NCBI GenBank assembly: GCA_041674525.1
Contig: JBAYVN010000001.1
Span: forward strand, 1-64,000
Direction: 5' to 3'
DNA from: SHYQ01 sp041674525
GTDB lineage: Bacteria; Chloroflexota; Dehalococcoidia; UBA2979
Length of the DNA stretch: 64,000 bases
Both the position numbers and the translations under genes were made by a program. Under the pieces are notes generated by a model that did not search any database, was not told where the DNA came from, and saw nothing but the letters and a program-made list of their open reading frames with translations. Shown piece after piece: positions 24,433 to 32,796 of this stretch; positions within the stretch are counted from its first letter, which is position 1; the number at the start of each line of letters is the position of its first letter.

Positions 24433-25359
24433 CTAGTCCAGGGCGTGCGCGACCGGGATCACCGTCTCGATGAGGCGGCGGGTCTGATCGACGATATCGT
24501 CGTCGCCGTCACCCAGGGGGCGGAGGACGAACTTGGAGACGCCCGCCGCGCGGAAGGCGCGGACACGATCCAGGATGTCCTGCTCGTCGCCCACGGCCAG
24601 GTAGTCGCGCGGGTCACCTCCGCCGGGGCGCCGGGTGATGGCGGCGGCGGCACGTTGCGCGGGGGCGTCGTCCATGCTGCCGAAGCGGAAGGCGAACCCG
24701 GCGCCGTAATGGTCGTCGTCGATGGTGCGCCCCGCCTCGACCGCGGCGGCGCGGATCGCGGCGACCACCGGCGCGACCTGGCCCGGCGTCTGGTTGCCGC
24801 CGAGCCACCCCGTGCCGAGGCGTGCGGTGCGACGGATCGCCGCCGGGCTGGACCCGCCGATCCACATCGGCAGCTGGCGCTGCACCGGCAGCGGCGCGAT
24901 GCGCGCCTCCGTGTAGCGGTAGTGCGCGCCGTGGTGCGTCACCGCCTCGCCGGCCCACAGCCGCGCGATGATCGAGAGCGCCTCGTCGGAGCGAGCGCCC
25001 CGGTGGCTGCCGTCGCGGCCGGTCGCCTGCCACTCCGGCGCCGCGTCGGCGCCGACGCCGAACGCCGGCAGGAACCGGCCGCCGCTGATGAAGTCGATGG
25101 TCGCGCACTGCTTGGCGACGACGAGCGGATCGCGCGTGGGGAGGACCAGCACGTTCATGCCGAACTTCAGGCGCGCCGTCCCCCCGGCCAGCGCGGCGAG
25201 CGCCGTCAGCGGCTCCATGAACGGCTCCGCGGACACGAGGCGATCGTTCTGCCAGATGGAGTCCACACGGCTGTCCTCGCAGACCTCGACCCAGCGCCAC
25301 ATGGCGCGCGGGGAGGAGAAGGGGAACAGGGCCATGCTGAGCCCGATGCGGACGGTCAT
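24433..25359 (-). CDS. LLM-class (luciferase-like) F420- or flavin-dependent oxidoreductase
   Basis: A 308-residue bacterial-luciferase-like TIM barrel: RIGLSMALFPFSSP at the N-terminus, GTARLKFGMNVLVLPTRDPLVVAKQCATID (about 61-90), GRFLPAFGVG, and PMWIGGSSPAAIRRTARLGTGWLGG (about 165-189). This is typical of probable F420-dependent LLM proteins (TIGR03619-like). Cofactor choice between F420 and FMN cannot be made from sequence. The start ATG 25359 has AGGGAG about 8 nt upstream; the open frame continues upstream without family sequence. It reads in the same direction as the DapA-like gene 102 bp downstream. Confidence 0.85.
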   Translation of the reverse strand: MTVRIGLSMALFPFSSPRAMWRWVEVCEDSRVDSIWQNDRLVSAEPFMEPLTALAALAGGTARLKFGMNVLVLPTRDPLVVAKQCATIDFISGGRFLPAFGVGADAAPEWQATGRDGSHRGARSDEALSIIARLWAGEAVTHHGAHYRYTEARIAPLPVQRQLPMWIGGSSPAAIRRTARLGTGWLGGNQTPGQVAPVVAAIRAAAVEAGRTIDDDHYGAGFAFRFGSMDDAPAQRAAAAITRRPGGGDPRDYLAVGDEQDILDRVRAFRAAGVSKFVLRPLGDGDDDIVDQTRRLIETVIPVAHALD

Positions 25360-25557
25360 CTCGTGCGCTCCCTGCCCCGGCGCCGCGAAACGCTCGCCCA
25401 TCCCGGGGCCGCATCGTACCCGATCGCCCGCGATCTGTTGCGCGGCGGACGCGCGGCCCGGGCCCTCCCTCCCGGCCGCACGAGGGTGCACACTCGTGGG
25501 GGGCCGCGCGCCTGAACCGGGGCGCCCGGTGCCGCGAGAGCGCCGCGAGGGAGCCGC

Positions 25558-26535
25558 ATGTCCGCGATACAGACCCGCGTCTATTGCAACGGCGCGCTGG
25601 ATGCCTCCGGCTTTCCGCTCGACGAGGTGTCCGAGCACCTCGCGCGGCCGGGCGCCTTCGTCTGGGTGGACTTCCTGGACCCGGACCGGGCGGACCTCGA
25701 GCGGCTCGCGGACGAGCTCGACCTGCACGAGCTGGCGGTGGACGACGCGCTGGGACCGCACCAGCGGCCCAAGCTCGATCGCTATGAGACGCACCTCTTC
25801 CTGTCGACGCACTGGATCGCCGTCGACCCGGAGGAGGCCGAACTGCGTGACACGGAGGTGGACGCCTTCGTCAACGCGCGCTGGATCGTGACGGTGCGCA
25901 AGAACGCGGGCTTCGATGTCCGCACGGTGACCGAGCGCTGGGACCGTTCGCCCGACCTCGCGGCGCACGGGGTCAGCTTCCTGCTCTACGGGCTGCTGGA
26001 CGTGATCGTGGACGGCTACTTCGAGGCGGTGCAGGCGTTCGACGAGTACTACGACGAGGTGAGCGAGGGGATCTTCTCCGAGCGGCCCCTGAGTCCCCCG
26101 GAGCAGCGCCGCTGGTTCCAGATGCGGCAGGCGCTCGTGCGCTTCCACCGCCTCGTCGTCCCCATGCGCGAGGCGGTGAGCTCGCTGATGCGCCGCGAGC
26201 ACTCGGTGGTCGCGGAGGACCTCTACCCGTACTACCAGGACGTGTACGACCACGTGCTTCGCGTCTCGGAGTCCACGGATGCGCTCCGCGACCTGGTCAG
26301 CACGATCGTGGAGACCAACATCTCGCTGCGCGACTACCGCCAGAACCAGATCATGAAGAAGGCGACCAGCTGGGCCGCGATCATCGCCGTACCGACGCTG
26401 ATCACCGGGTTCTACGGGATGAACGTCCCCTATCCTGGGTTCGGCGAGGGTTGGGGTGTCCTGACCTCCGTCGGGCTGACCGCCGGAATCTCCACCGCCC
26501 TCTTCGTGCTCTTCCGGCGCCACGAGTGGCTGTAA
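25558..26535 (+). CDS. corA: CorA-family Mg2+/Co2+ transporter
   Basis: A 325-residue channel subunit. There is a cytoplasmic N-terminal alpha/beta domain and long helices (about 1-260), then two C-terminal TM helices. The signature Gly287-Met288-Asn289 (FYGMNVPYP) is at the pore mouth at the end of TM1 (about 268-286), and TM2 is about 300-318. The C-terminal tail is short and basic (FRRHEWL), as in CorA pentamers. It transports Mg2+ or other divalent cations across the cytoplasmic membrane. ATG 25558 has GGGAG 4-5 nt upstream. It stands alone. Confidence 0.93.
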   Translation: MSAIQTRVYCNGALDASGFPLDEVSEHLARPGAFVWVDFLDPDRADLERLADELDLHELAVDDALGPHQRPKLDRYETHLFLSTHWIAVDPEEAELRDTEVDAFVNARWIVTVRKNAGFDVRTVTERWDRSPDLAAHGVSFLLYGLLDVIVDGYFEAVQAFDEYYDEVSEGIFSERPLSPPEQRRWFQMRQALVRFHRLVVPMREAVSSLMRREHSVVAEDLYPYYQDVYDHVLRVSESTDALRDLVSTIVETNISLRDYRQNQIMKKATSWAAIIAVPTLITGFYGMNVPYPGFGEGWGVLTSVGLTAGISTALFVLFRRHEWL

Positions 26536-26578
26536 CGCGCGGCGAACGTCCGAGGCGCGGCGGCGGAACCCGGCGCGC

Positions 26579-27505
26579 CTAGACCGGGCGCGACTCCGTG
26601 GCGTCGAGGCGGCGCCGGGCCTCGGCGACCACGTCCGCCGGCAGCGGGCCCTTCTCCGCGATCTCGACGTTGCTGCGAACGTGCGCCACGTCCCGCGTCC
26701 CCACGATGGTGGTGTCCAGGTCCGGGTTCGACAGGGTGAAGCGCAGCGTGAACTCGATGCGGCTCATCCCGTCCAGGAGCTCGTCCAGCCTGCCCTGCTC
26801 CCAGCGGTCGCGCGGGGCCGACCCGGGGAGCATGTAGTACGCGCGGTGCTCCCAGTCCGCGGGCGTGCCGCGCGCCGCGCCACCTCGAATGGCGATGCCC
26901 GCACCCGCCGCCGAGGCCTCCGCGATGACCTGCTCGTGCTCGCGCTGGATCACCGAGTACGGGATCTGGAACTCGTCGAACACGCCCATGGCGATGTGAT
27001 CACGGAGTTCGGGGATGGTGCCGGACATGCCGATGAACCGCACTTTGCCCTCGCGCTGCAGCGCCTGCAGCTCGGCGAGCGCGCCCTCCGCCTCCAGCAC
27101 GGCCCGCGAGGGGCTCTGGTGGAACTGCACGAGGTCCAGGTACTCCGTCTGCATGCGGCGCAGGCTCTGCTCCACCGCGGCGCGCACGTTGGCGGCGGTG
27201 AAGATGTGCTCGTTGGCCGCCCCCGTCGCGAATCCCTCGGCGGCGCAGCCGCACTTCGAGGCGAGGAAGTACTCCGCCCGGCGGTGCGCGATGAAGCGCC
27301 CGATGAGCTCCTCGCTGCGCCCGTAGTCCGGCGAGGTGTCGATGAAGTTGATGCCCGCGTCCAGGACGGCGTTGAGCACGTCGCGGGCCGTCTCGTCGGT
27401 GATCTCCGGGCCACGAGGCGCGCCCCGCAACTCCATGGCGCCGAAGCCGAGCTTCGTCACCTCCAGGCCCGTGCGTCCCAGCGTGGTGCGCGGCAAGTCC
27501 GCCAT
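26579..27505 (-). CDS. aldo/keto reductase
   Basis: A 308-residue (beta/alpha)8 NADPH-dependent oxidoreductase. The catalytic tetrad is visible: Asp56 (INFIDTSPDYG), Tyr61, Lys84 (ASKCGC) and the His in LVQFHQSP (about residue 128). The N-terminal TTLGRTGLEVTKLGFGAMELRG is typical of the AKR11/AKR12-like group, close to YhdN-type general stress or sugar-aldehyde reductases. Substrate unknown. A Cys pair CGCAAEG next to the catalytic Lys is unusual. It is divergent from the gene at 27716 across 210 bp. Confidence 0.9.
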   Translation of the reverse strand: MADLPRTTLGRTGLEVTKLGFGAMELRGAPRGPEITDETARDVLNAVLDAGINFIDTSPDYGRSEELIGRFIAHRRAEYFLASKCGCAAEGFATGAANEHIFTAANVRAAVEQSLRRMQTEYLDLVQFHQSPSRAVLEAEGALAELQALQREGKVRFIGMSGTIPELRDHIAMGVFDEFQIPYSVIQREHEQVIAEASAAGAGIAIRGGAARGTPADWEHRAYYMLPGSAPRDRWEQGRLDELLDGMSRIEFTLRFTLSNPDLDTTIVGTRDVAHVRSNVEIAEKGPLPADVVAEARRRLDATESRPV

Positions 27506-27643
27506 GTTCTGGCTCCCGTTCAGTCCTGTGCTGCGTGACGGTCGTGATGGGCGCGAGAGGCGCCCGGATCAGTGTACGCACAGTGGCGCGCACGCACCTC
27601 GCGCGCTGCCACCGGAGCCGCTGCCGGCACCCGGGGTTGCTGC

Positions 27644-27649
27644 TATCGT
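27644..27649 (+). promoter_or_regulatory. -10 element upstream of the DUF6282-like gene
   Basis: TATCGT lies 67 bp before the ATG at 27716, preceded by the TTGCTGC run but no good -35. It is within the 210 bp divergent gap shared with the aldo/keto reductase gene. Confidence 0.25.
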
Positions 27650-27715
27650 GCGGCCATCGCCGCTCGATCGCGGGCGGGTCGCCCGCACATCGACGCTCGC
27701 CGGGAGGAACCGCCC

Positions 27716-28582
27716 ATGCCGTACCGCGCCGAGAGACTGGCCGAGCTGCGGGACGACACGCGGGACCTGCTTCGCGGGGCCATCGACGTCCACGCGCACT
27801 GGTCGCCGGATCCGTTCGCGGAGCGGCGGATGGACGCGCGCGCGCTGGTGCACGCAGCGCGCGACGCGGGGATGGCGGGCATCGTGCTGAAGAGCCACGA
27901 GCTGCCCTCGCAGGTGCTCGCGTGGGCGTTGCAGCCCGAGGTACCGGAGACCCGCCTGTACGGGGCCGTGGTGCTGGATCACGCGGTGGGCGGGCTGAAC
28001 CCGGACGCGCTGGACGCCGCGCTGCGCATCGGCACCCGCGTCGTCTGGTTTCCCACCTTCGACAGCGCGTGGTCGCACGATCACTTCGGGCGGTGGAATG
28101 CGCGCGCCGCGGCGATCACGATCCTCGATGACGGCGGGCTGCGGCCGGTGTGCCACGAGCTCCTCGACCTGATCGCGGAGCACGGCGCCACGCTCTGCAG
28201 CGGCCACCTGTCCCCGGCGGAGACGCTCGCCCTCGTGCGGGAGTCGAGGCGCCGCGGCATCCGCTCTATCGTGTCGCACGCGACGCCGTTCGGGATCCCG
28301 CTGGCGGTCCAGCAGGAGCTCGCGAGCCTCGGCGCGTTCGTGGAGCAGGCGGGCACCAACTCCTTCCGCGCGGGCGGCGACGAGGCGGCGGCAGCCATGA
28401 TCGCGGATGTGCGCGCAGTCGGCCCGGAGCGCGTGATCCTGTCGACGGACCTCGGACAGGCCACCAATCCGCCGGCGCCCGCGGGCTTCGGCTCGTGGAT
28501 GGAGCGCTTCCTCGATGCCGGGTTCTCCAACGCCCAGGTGCGCCGCATGGTGCAGGCGAACCCCGCCGAGGCGCTCGGGTAA
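27716..28582 (+). CDS. DUF6282-like amidohydrolase-fold protein
   Basis: A 288-residue protein resembling metal-dependent TIM-barrel hydrolases. The N-terminal AIDVHAHWSPDPF (about 22-34) is the HxH metal motif, KSHELPS gives a possible metal Lys/His (about 58-64), LCSGHLSPAETL (about 160-171) and IVSHATPFG (about 183-191) carry further His, and LSTDLGQATNP (about 241-251) gives the closing Asp. The set HxH...K/H...H...H...D is what a phosphotriesterase/amidohydrolase site needs. Such proteins have been filed as DUF6282; reaction unknown. GGAGGA 7 nt before the ATG fixes the start. Confidence 0.75.
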   Translation: MPYRAERLAELRDDTRDLLRGAIDVHAHWSPDPFAERRMDARALVHAARDAGMAGIVLKSHELPSQVLAWALQPEVPETRLYGAVVLDHAVGGLNPDALDAALRIGTRVVWFPTFDSAWSHDHFGRWNARAAAITILDDGGLRPVCHELLDLIAEHGATLCSGHLSPAETLALVRESRRRGIRSIVSHATPFGIPLAVQQELASLGAFVEQAGTNSFRAGGDEAAAAMIADVRAVGPERVILSTDLGQATNPPAPAGFGSWMERFLDAGFSNAQVRRMVQANPAEALG

Positions 28583-28647
28583 CGCCTCGTGACCGCCCGG
28601 GCGATGGCACACGCGCTGCCGCGACCGGCCCGCGCTATGCTCGCGGC

Positions 28648-30474
28648 GTGAGCACGCGCCTCGCGCCGTTCCCCCGCCGCTCGCGTCGCATCGGCGGCGC
28701 GCTGCTGGTTGCACTCCTCCTCGCCGGGATGTCCCTCGCGCTACTGACGCGCGCGGCCACCGCTGCCGGCGAGCGCATCCTCTCGTACACCATCGACGCC
28801 ACGGTCGAGGCGACCGGCGACGTGCTGTTCCAGGAGGCGATCGTCTACGACTTCGACGGTGCGAGCCGCCACGGGATCTACCGCGACGTGATCACCGGGC
28901 AACGCTTCGACGACCGGTACGACCGCGCGTATGAGCTCGAGGTGCTCTCGGTCACCTCGCCGTCGCCGGGGACCCCGGCCACGTTCACGCTGGAGGATCT
29001 CGGCGGGACGACGCGCATCAAGATCGGCGACCCGGATCGGACCGTCACCGGGGTGCATACGTACCTGGTGACGTACCGCCTGCGCGGCACGCTCAACGGC
29101 TTCCCCGATCACGACGAGCTGTACTGGAACATCATCGGCCACGACTGGGCGGTGCCCATCGAGCGCGCCGCCGTGACAGTGCGCGCGCCGCGGGCCCCCA
29201 CGAAGGTCGCGTGCTTCGCCGGTCCCGATGGTTCCGCCGCCCCCTGCGCGCAGGCGGCGGTCGAGGGCGATCACGCCGTGTTCGCCGCCGCCGGCCTCGA
29301 CGCGTACGAGGGGATGACGATCGTCGTGGCGCTGCCGAAGGGCGCGGTGCCCCAGCCCGCACCGATCCTGCGGGAGCGCTGGAGCGCCGCGCGCGCATTC
29401 GCTGTGGACACGCCCCGCATCGTGCTGATGGCCGTCGTGCTGCTCGCGGTAGTCGCCGGGGTCGCGCGCCTCGTCTGGATCATCGGGCGCGACCGCCAGT
29501 GGCGAGGTCAGCCGGTGGCCGCGATCCCGGCCGCCGCGAACGACGTGGAGGACCGCGTGCCGTTGATGGGCGGCGCGGTCACCCCCACGGAGTACCTGCC
29601 CCCTGAGGGCATGCGCCCCGGCCTGGTCGGGACGGTGGTGGACGAGGTCGCGCACCCGCTGGACGTGAGCGCGACGATCGTCGATCTCGCCGTGCGCGGC
29701 TACCTCCGCATCGAGGAGATCGAGGTGTCCGGGTGGTTCGGTTCCACCGACTGGAAGCTGACGCGACTGAAGCCATCGCAGGGGCTGGAAGCGTACGAGA
29801 CTCTGCTGATGGACGGGCTCTTCGAGGACGGCGACGAGGTGAAATTCTCCGACCTCCGCCAGCACTTCGCGACGCGCATGGCGAACGTGCAGTCCGCGCT
29901 CTACCGGCGGATGGTGGAGCGCGGCTGGTACCGCCGGAGCCCGAAGGACGCGCGTGCGCTGTGGCTCGGCCTGGGCTTCGGCGCGCTCGCCGGGTCGATC
30001 GCGCTGTGCGTCGCGACGGCCGCCTTCACCACGCTGGGGATCGTCCCGCTGCCGCTGGTGCTCGGCGCCCTGGTGCTGCTCGCGCTGCATGGGCGCATGC
30101 CCGCGCGCACTGCCACCGGCACCGCGACGTACCGCAGGGTGCTGGGCTTCCGCCGGTTCATCGTCGAGGCGGAGACGAACCGCGCGCGCTTCGCGGAGCA
30201 GGCCGGACTGTTCTACGAGTACCTGCCGTACGCGATCGTGTTCGGCGCGACGGAGCAGTGGGCGCGCGCCTTCGAGGGGCTCGCGCTGCCGGCACCGGAC
30301 TGGTACGTGTCGTCCCACCCATTCACCACGCTGGCGCTGGCGGGCGCGATGAGCGACTTCTCCGATCGCAGCGTCGGCGCGCTGACCTCGACGCCCGGCG
30401 GTTCCGGGGGCAGCGGCTTCTCGGGCGGCTTCTCGGGCGGCGGTGGTGGTGGAGGCGGTGGCGGATCGTGGTAG
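28648..30474 (+). CDS. DUF2207 membrane protein with Gly-rich tail
   Basis: A 608-residue membrane protein. It has a signal/TM segment (about 14-36), an extracytoplasmic beta-rich DUF2207 domain (about 40-235, with YWNIIGHDWAVPIERAAVTV typical of the family), TM (about 250-274), a cytoplasmic winged-helix-like part (about 320-425), two more TM helices (about 435-480) and a terminal run of Gly/Ser ending GGGGGGGGSW, a common feature of this family. Function is unknown. The start is GTG 28648; TATGCT (28635-28640) ends only 7 nt before it, so the mRNA is probably leaderless. It follows the DUF6282-like gene by 65 bp. Confidence 0.82.
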   Translation: MSTRLAPFPRRSRRIGGALLVALLLAGMSLALLTRAATAAGERILSYTIDATVEATGDVLFQEAIVYDFDGASRHGIYRDVITGQRFDDRYDRAYELEVLSVTSPSPGTPATFTLEDLGGTTRIKIGDPDRTVTGVHTYLVTYRLRGTLNGFPDHDELYWNIIGHDWAVPIERAAVTVRAPRAPTKVACFAGPDGSAAPCAQAAVEGDHAVFAAAGLDAYEGMTIVVALPKGAVPQPAPILRERWSAARAFAVDTPRIVLMAVVLLAVVAGVARLVWIIGRDRQWRGQPVAAIPAAANDVEDRVPLMGGAVTPTEYLPPEGMRPGLVGTVVDEVAHPLDVSATIVDLAVRGYLRIEEIEVSGWFGSTDWKLTRLKPSQGLEAYETLLMDGLFEDGDEVKFSDLRQHFATRMANVQSALYRRMVERGWYRRSPKDARALWLGLGFGALAGSIALCVATAAFTTLGIVPLPLVLGALVLLALHGRMPARTATGTATYRRVLGFRRFIVEAETNRARFAEQAGLFYEYLPYAIVFGATEQWARAFEGLALPAPDWYVSSHPFTTLALAGAMSDFSDRSVGALTSTPGGSGGSGFSGGFSGGGGGGGGGGSW

Positions 30475-30525
30475 GCGCGCGGGATACGAGCGCCGGGGCC
30501 GGCACGCGTGAATGAAGGAGATCCC

Positions 30526-31857
30526 ATGAACCCCACTCGCTCGCTCGCCGAGTTCGTTGCCGACACCCGCGACGTGCCGCGGTTCGCCATCGACGAGGCG
30601 AAGCGCACGCTCATCAACGTGATCGCGATCTCGATCTCGGCGTCGGAGCACTCCTCCTCGAGGCGCCTCGTGGCGTGGGCGCGGGCGGAGGGGGCGACGC
30701 CGCGCAGCACGGTCATCGGCAGCGACCTGCGCACCAGCCCCGCGCTGGCGGCGCAGGTCAACGGCTTCCTCGCGCACCTCCAGGATTACGACGACACGCA
30801 CTTCCCCACGGTGCTGCACCCCAGCGCGCCCACGTGGCCGGCGGTGCTCGCCGCCGCCGAAGAGCGGGGCGCCAGCGGCCTGGACACCCTGGTTGCCTTC
30901 GCGCTGGGCGAGGAGGTCGCCTGCCGGATCGCGATGTCCGTGCACCCGTGGCACTACGACGCGGGCTGGCACATCACCGGCACGGTCGGCGTCTTCGGCG
31001 CCGCCGCGGGCGCGGGGCGAGTGATGGGGCTGGACGCGGGGGCGCTGGTGAACGCACTGGGCCTGGCCGGGACGCAGGCGAGCGGGGTGCGCGAGGTCTT
31101 CGGCACGGACGGCAAGCCGATGCACGCGGCGAAGGCGGCCGCCAACGGCTACCAGGCGGCCGACCTCGCGCGGATGGGACACAATGCGGCGCCCGACATC
31201 CTCGGCGGACGCCGCGGCTTCTGGGCCGTACTGTCACCGGGCGGTCACAGCGAGGATGCGCTGCTCGCCGACCTCGGCACGCGCTGGGAGCTGCGGCGGA
31301 ACGGGCTGAAGCCGTACGCGAACGGCGTGGTGTCGCACCCCATCCAGGACGCCGTGATCCGCCTGCGCAACGAGCACGCGCTCACCCCGGACGCCGTCAC
31401 CCGGATCGAGGCGCGCGTCTGCCCGCTGGTGCTCGAGCTGATGAACCGTCCCGACCCGCACGCGGGCCTGGAGGGCAAGTTCTCGTTCCAGCACTGCGCG
31501 GCGGCTGCGCTGGTGGACGGCGCCGGGCACGATGCCCAGTTCACGGACGCGCGCGTGGCGGACCCGGTGATCGCCGCCGTCCGCGCCCGGGTCTCCGCGG
31601 TGGTCGATCCCGCGATCCCCGAGCACGAGGCGTACGTCACGATCACGCTCACCGACGGCCGGCAGGTCGCCACCCACGTCGAGCACGCCTCGGGGTCGCC
31701 GGAGAATCCGCTGCCGGACGCCGTGCTGGACCAGAAGTTCCGCGCGCTGGTGGAACCCGTGTACGGTCCCGCCCGCGCGGCGCGACTCCTGGATGCCGCG
31801 CGCAACCTCGATGGCGCGGCGGGGATCGGCGAACTCCTCGCGCTCGCGGCGCGCTAG
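30526..31857 (+). CDS. MmgE/PrpD family protein (2-methylcitrate dehydratase-like)
   Basis: A 443-residue protein of the all-helical-plus-alpha/beta MmgE/PrpD fold: LAEFVADTRDVPRFAIDEAKRTLINVIAISISASE at the N-terminus, INGFLAHLQDYDDTHFPTVLHPSAP-type DDTH motif (about 84-90, here QDYDDTH), and KPYANGVVSHPIQDAVI (about 260-276). PrpD dehydrates methylcitrate in propionate breakdown; relatives include cis-aconitate decarboxylase and iminodisuccinate epimerase, so the substrate is open. AAGGAG 5-6 nt before ATG 30526 is near-perfect and decides the start. No prpB or prpC is nearby. Its stop codon overlaps that of the convergent FAH gene at a CTAG. Confidence 0.87.
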   Translation: MNPTRSLAEFVADTRDVPRFAIDEAKRTLINVIAISISASEHSSSRRLVAWARAEGATPRSTVIGSDLRTSPALAAQVNGFLAHLQDYDDTHFPTVLHPSAPTWPAVLAAAEERGASGLDTLVAFALGEEVACRIAMSVHPWHYDAGWHITGTVGVFGAAAGAGRVMGLDAGALVNALGLAGTQASGVREVFGTDGKPMHAAKAAANGYQAADLARMGHNAAPDILGGRRGFWAVLSPGGHSEDALLADLGTRWELRRNGLKPYANGVVSHPIQDAVIRLRNEHALTPDAVTRIEARVCPLVLELMNRPDPHAGLEGKFSFQHCAAAALVDGAGHDAQFTDARVADPVIAAVRARVSAVVDPAIPEHEAYVTITLTDGRQVATHVEHASGSPENPLPDAVLDQKFRALVEPVYGPARAARLLDAARNLDGAAGIGELLALAAR

Positions 31858-32642
31858 GCCCCCTCGCGCACCACGGGATTGCGCAGCACGCCGATGCCGG
31901 GGACCTCGATCTCGACGACGTCGCCGTGCGCGATGTTCTTCGTGGGGCCGTCCGTGCCCATCCACAGCACGTCGCCGGGGTGCAGGGTCAGGTACTGGCT
32001 CATGCGGCTGATGTACTCGCGCACCCCGAAGATGGCGTCGCCCACGCGGTACGTGTACATGGAGCGGCCATTCACGCGGATGGTCACCTGCAGGTCGTCA
32101 GGCTCGAGGCCCGTCTCGATCCACGGGCCCATCGGCTTGAAGGTGTCCGTGTTCTTCGCGCGCCAGAGCGTGCGGTCGGCGCGCTGCCACGATCGCTCGC
32201 TCACGTCGTTGCCGATCGTGTAGCCGAGCACGTAGTCCAGCGCCTCCGCCTCCGCCACGCGGTGGCACGTGCGTCCGAAGACCACCACGAGCTCGCCCTC
32301 GTACTGCACCTCGTCCGTGGCGTCCGAGGGGATGACGATGGGCTCGCCGTCCGCGACCAGGGCGTTGTTGGCGCGGTATCCCACGTCCGCGTGTGGCGGG
32401 AACTGCGGCTGCTCGCCACGCAGCCTCGCCATCTCGGTGACGTGCTCGCGGTAGTTCACGCCGGCGGCGTAGAACGTCGGCGGGACCACGGGCACCAGCA
32501 GCCGCACGTCCGCCAGCGGATGCGTCTCGAAGGTACGCCGGTGATCGCCGAATGGCGTGCCCTGCATGGCCACCACGAGGCCGTCCTCGATCACCCCGTA
32601 ACGCGCCTCGTTCTGTCCCCACTGGAATCGACACCATCGCAT
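31854..32642 (-). CDS. fumarylacetoacetate hydrolase family protein
   Basis: A 262-residue FAH-fold enzyme. It contains AAGVNYREHV (about 61-70), EVQYEGELVVVFG (Glu metal ligands, about 109-121), YTIGNDVSERSWQ (about 138-150), KNTDTFKPMGPWIET and the distal GDVVEIEVPGIGVLRNPV. The family hydrolyses or decarboxylates 2,4-diketo acids and related compounds with Mg2+ or Mn2+, often in aromatic breakdown. Substrate unknown. ATG 32642 has AAGGAGA upstream. It converges on the MmgE/PrpD gene; both are frequent in catabolic islands but no shared pathway is evident. Confidence 0.87.
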   Translation of the reverse strand: MRWCRFQWGQNEARYGVIEDGLVVAMQGTPFGDHRRTFETHPLADVRLLVPVVPPTFYAAGVNYREHVTEMARLRGEQPQFPPHADVGYRANNALVADGEPIVIPSDATDEVQYEGELVVVFGRTCHRVAEAEALDYVLGYTIGNDVSERSWQRADRTLWRAKNTDTFKPMGPWIETGLEPDDLQVTIRVNGRSMYTYRVGDAIFGVREYISRMSQYLTLHPGDVLWMGTDGPTKNIAHGDVVEIEVPGIGVLRNPVVREGA

Positions 32643-32708
32643 CGGCGGTCTCCTTCGCGGTCAGCCGCTCGCGCGCACCGGTGGGCGAACGCCGGGCGAA
32701 TCTGAGCG

Positions 32709-32737
32709 TTGAAACATTGGGCACGTCGCGTTTACGG
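32709..32737 (+). promoter_or_regulatory. promoter of the LysM/Tat gene
   Basis: TTGAAA (32709-32714), a 17 bp spacer and TTACGG (32732-32737), in a locally AT-rich patch 60 bp before the ATG at 32797. Confidence 0.4.
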
Positions 32738-32796
32738 ATCAGCACGTGCCGTATGCCATCATGCAAGTCTCTCCCCGCGGAGCAAGGTGGAATGGC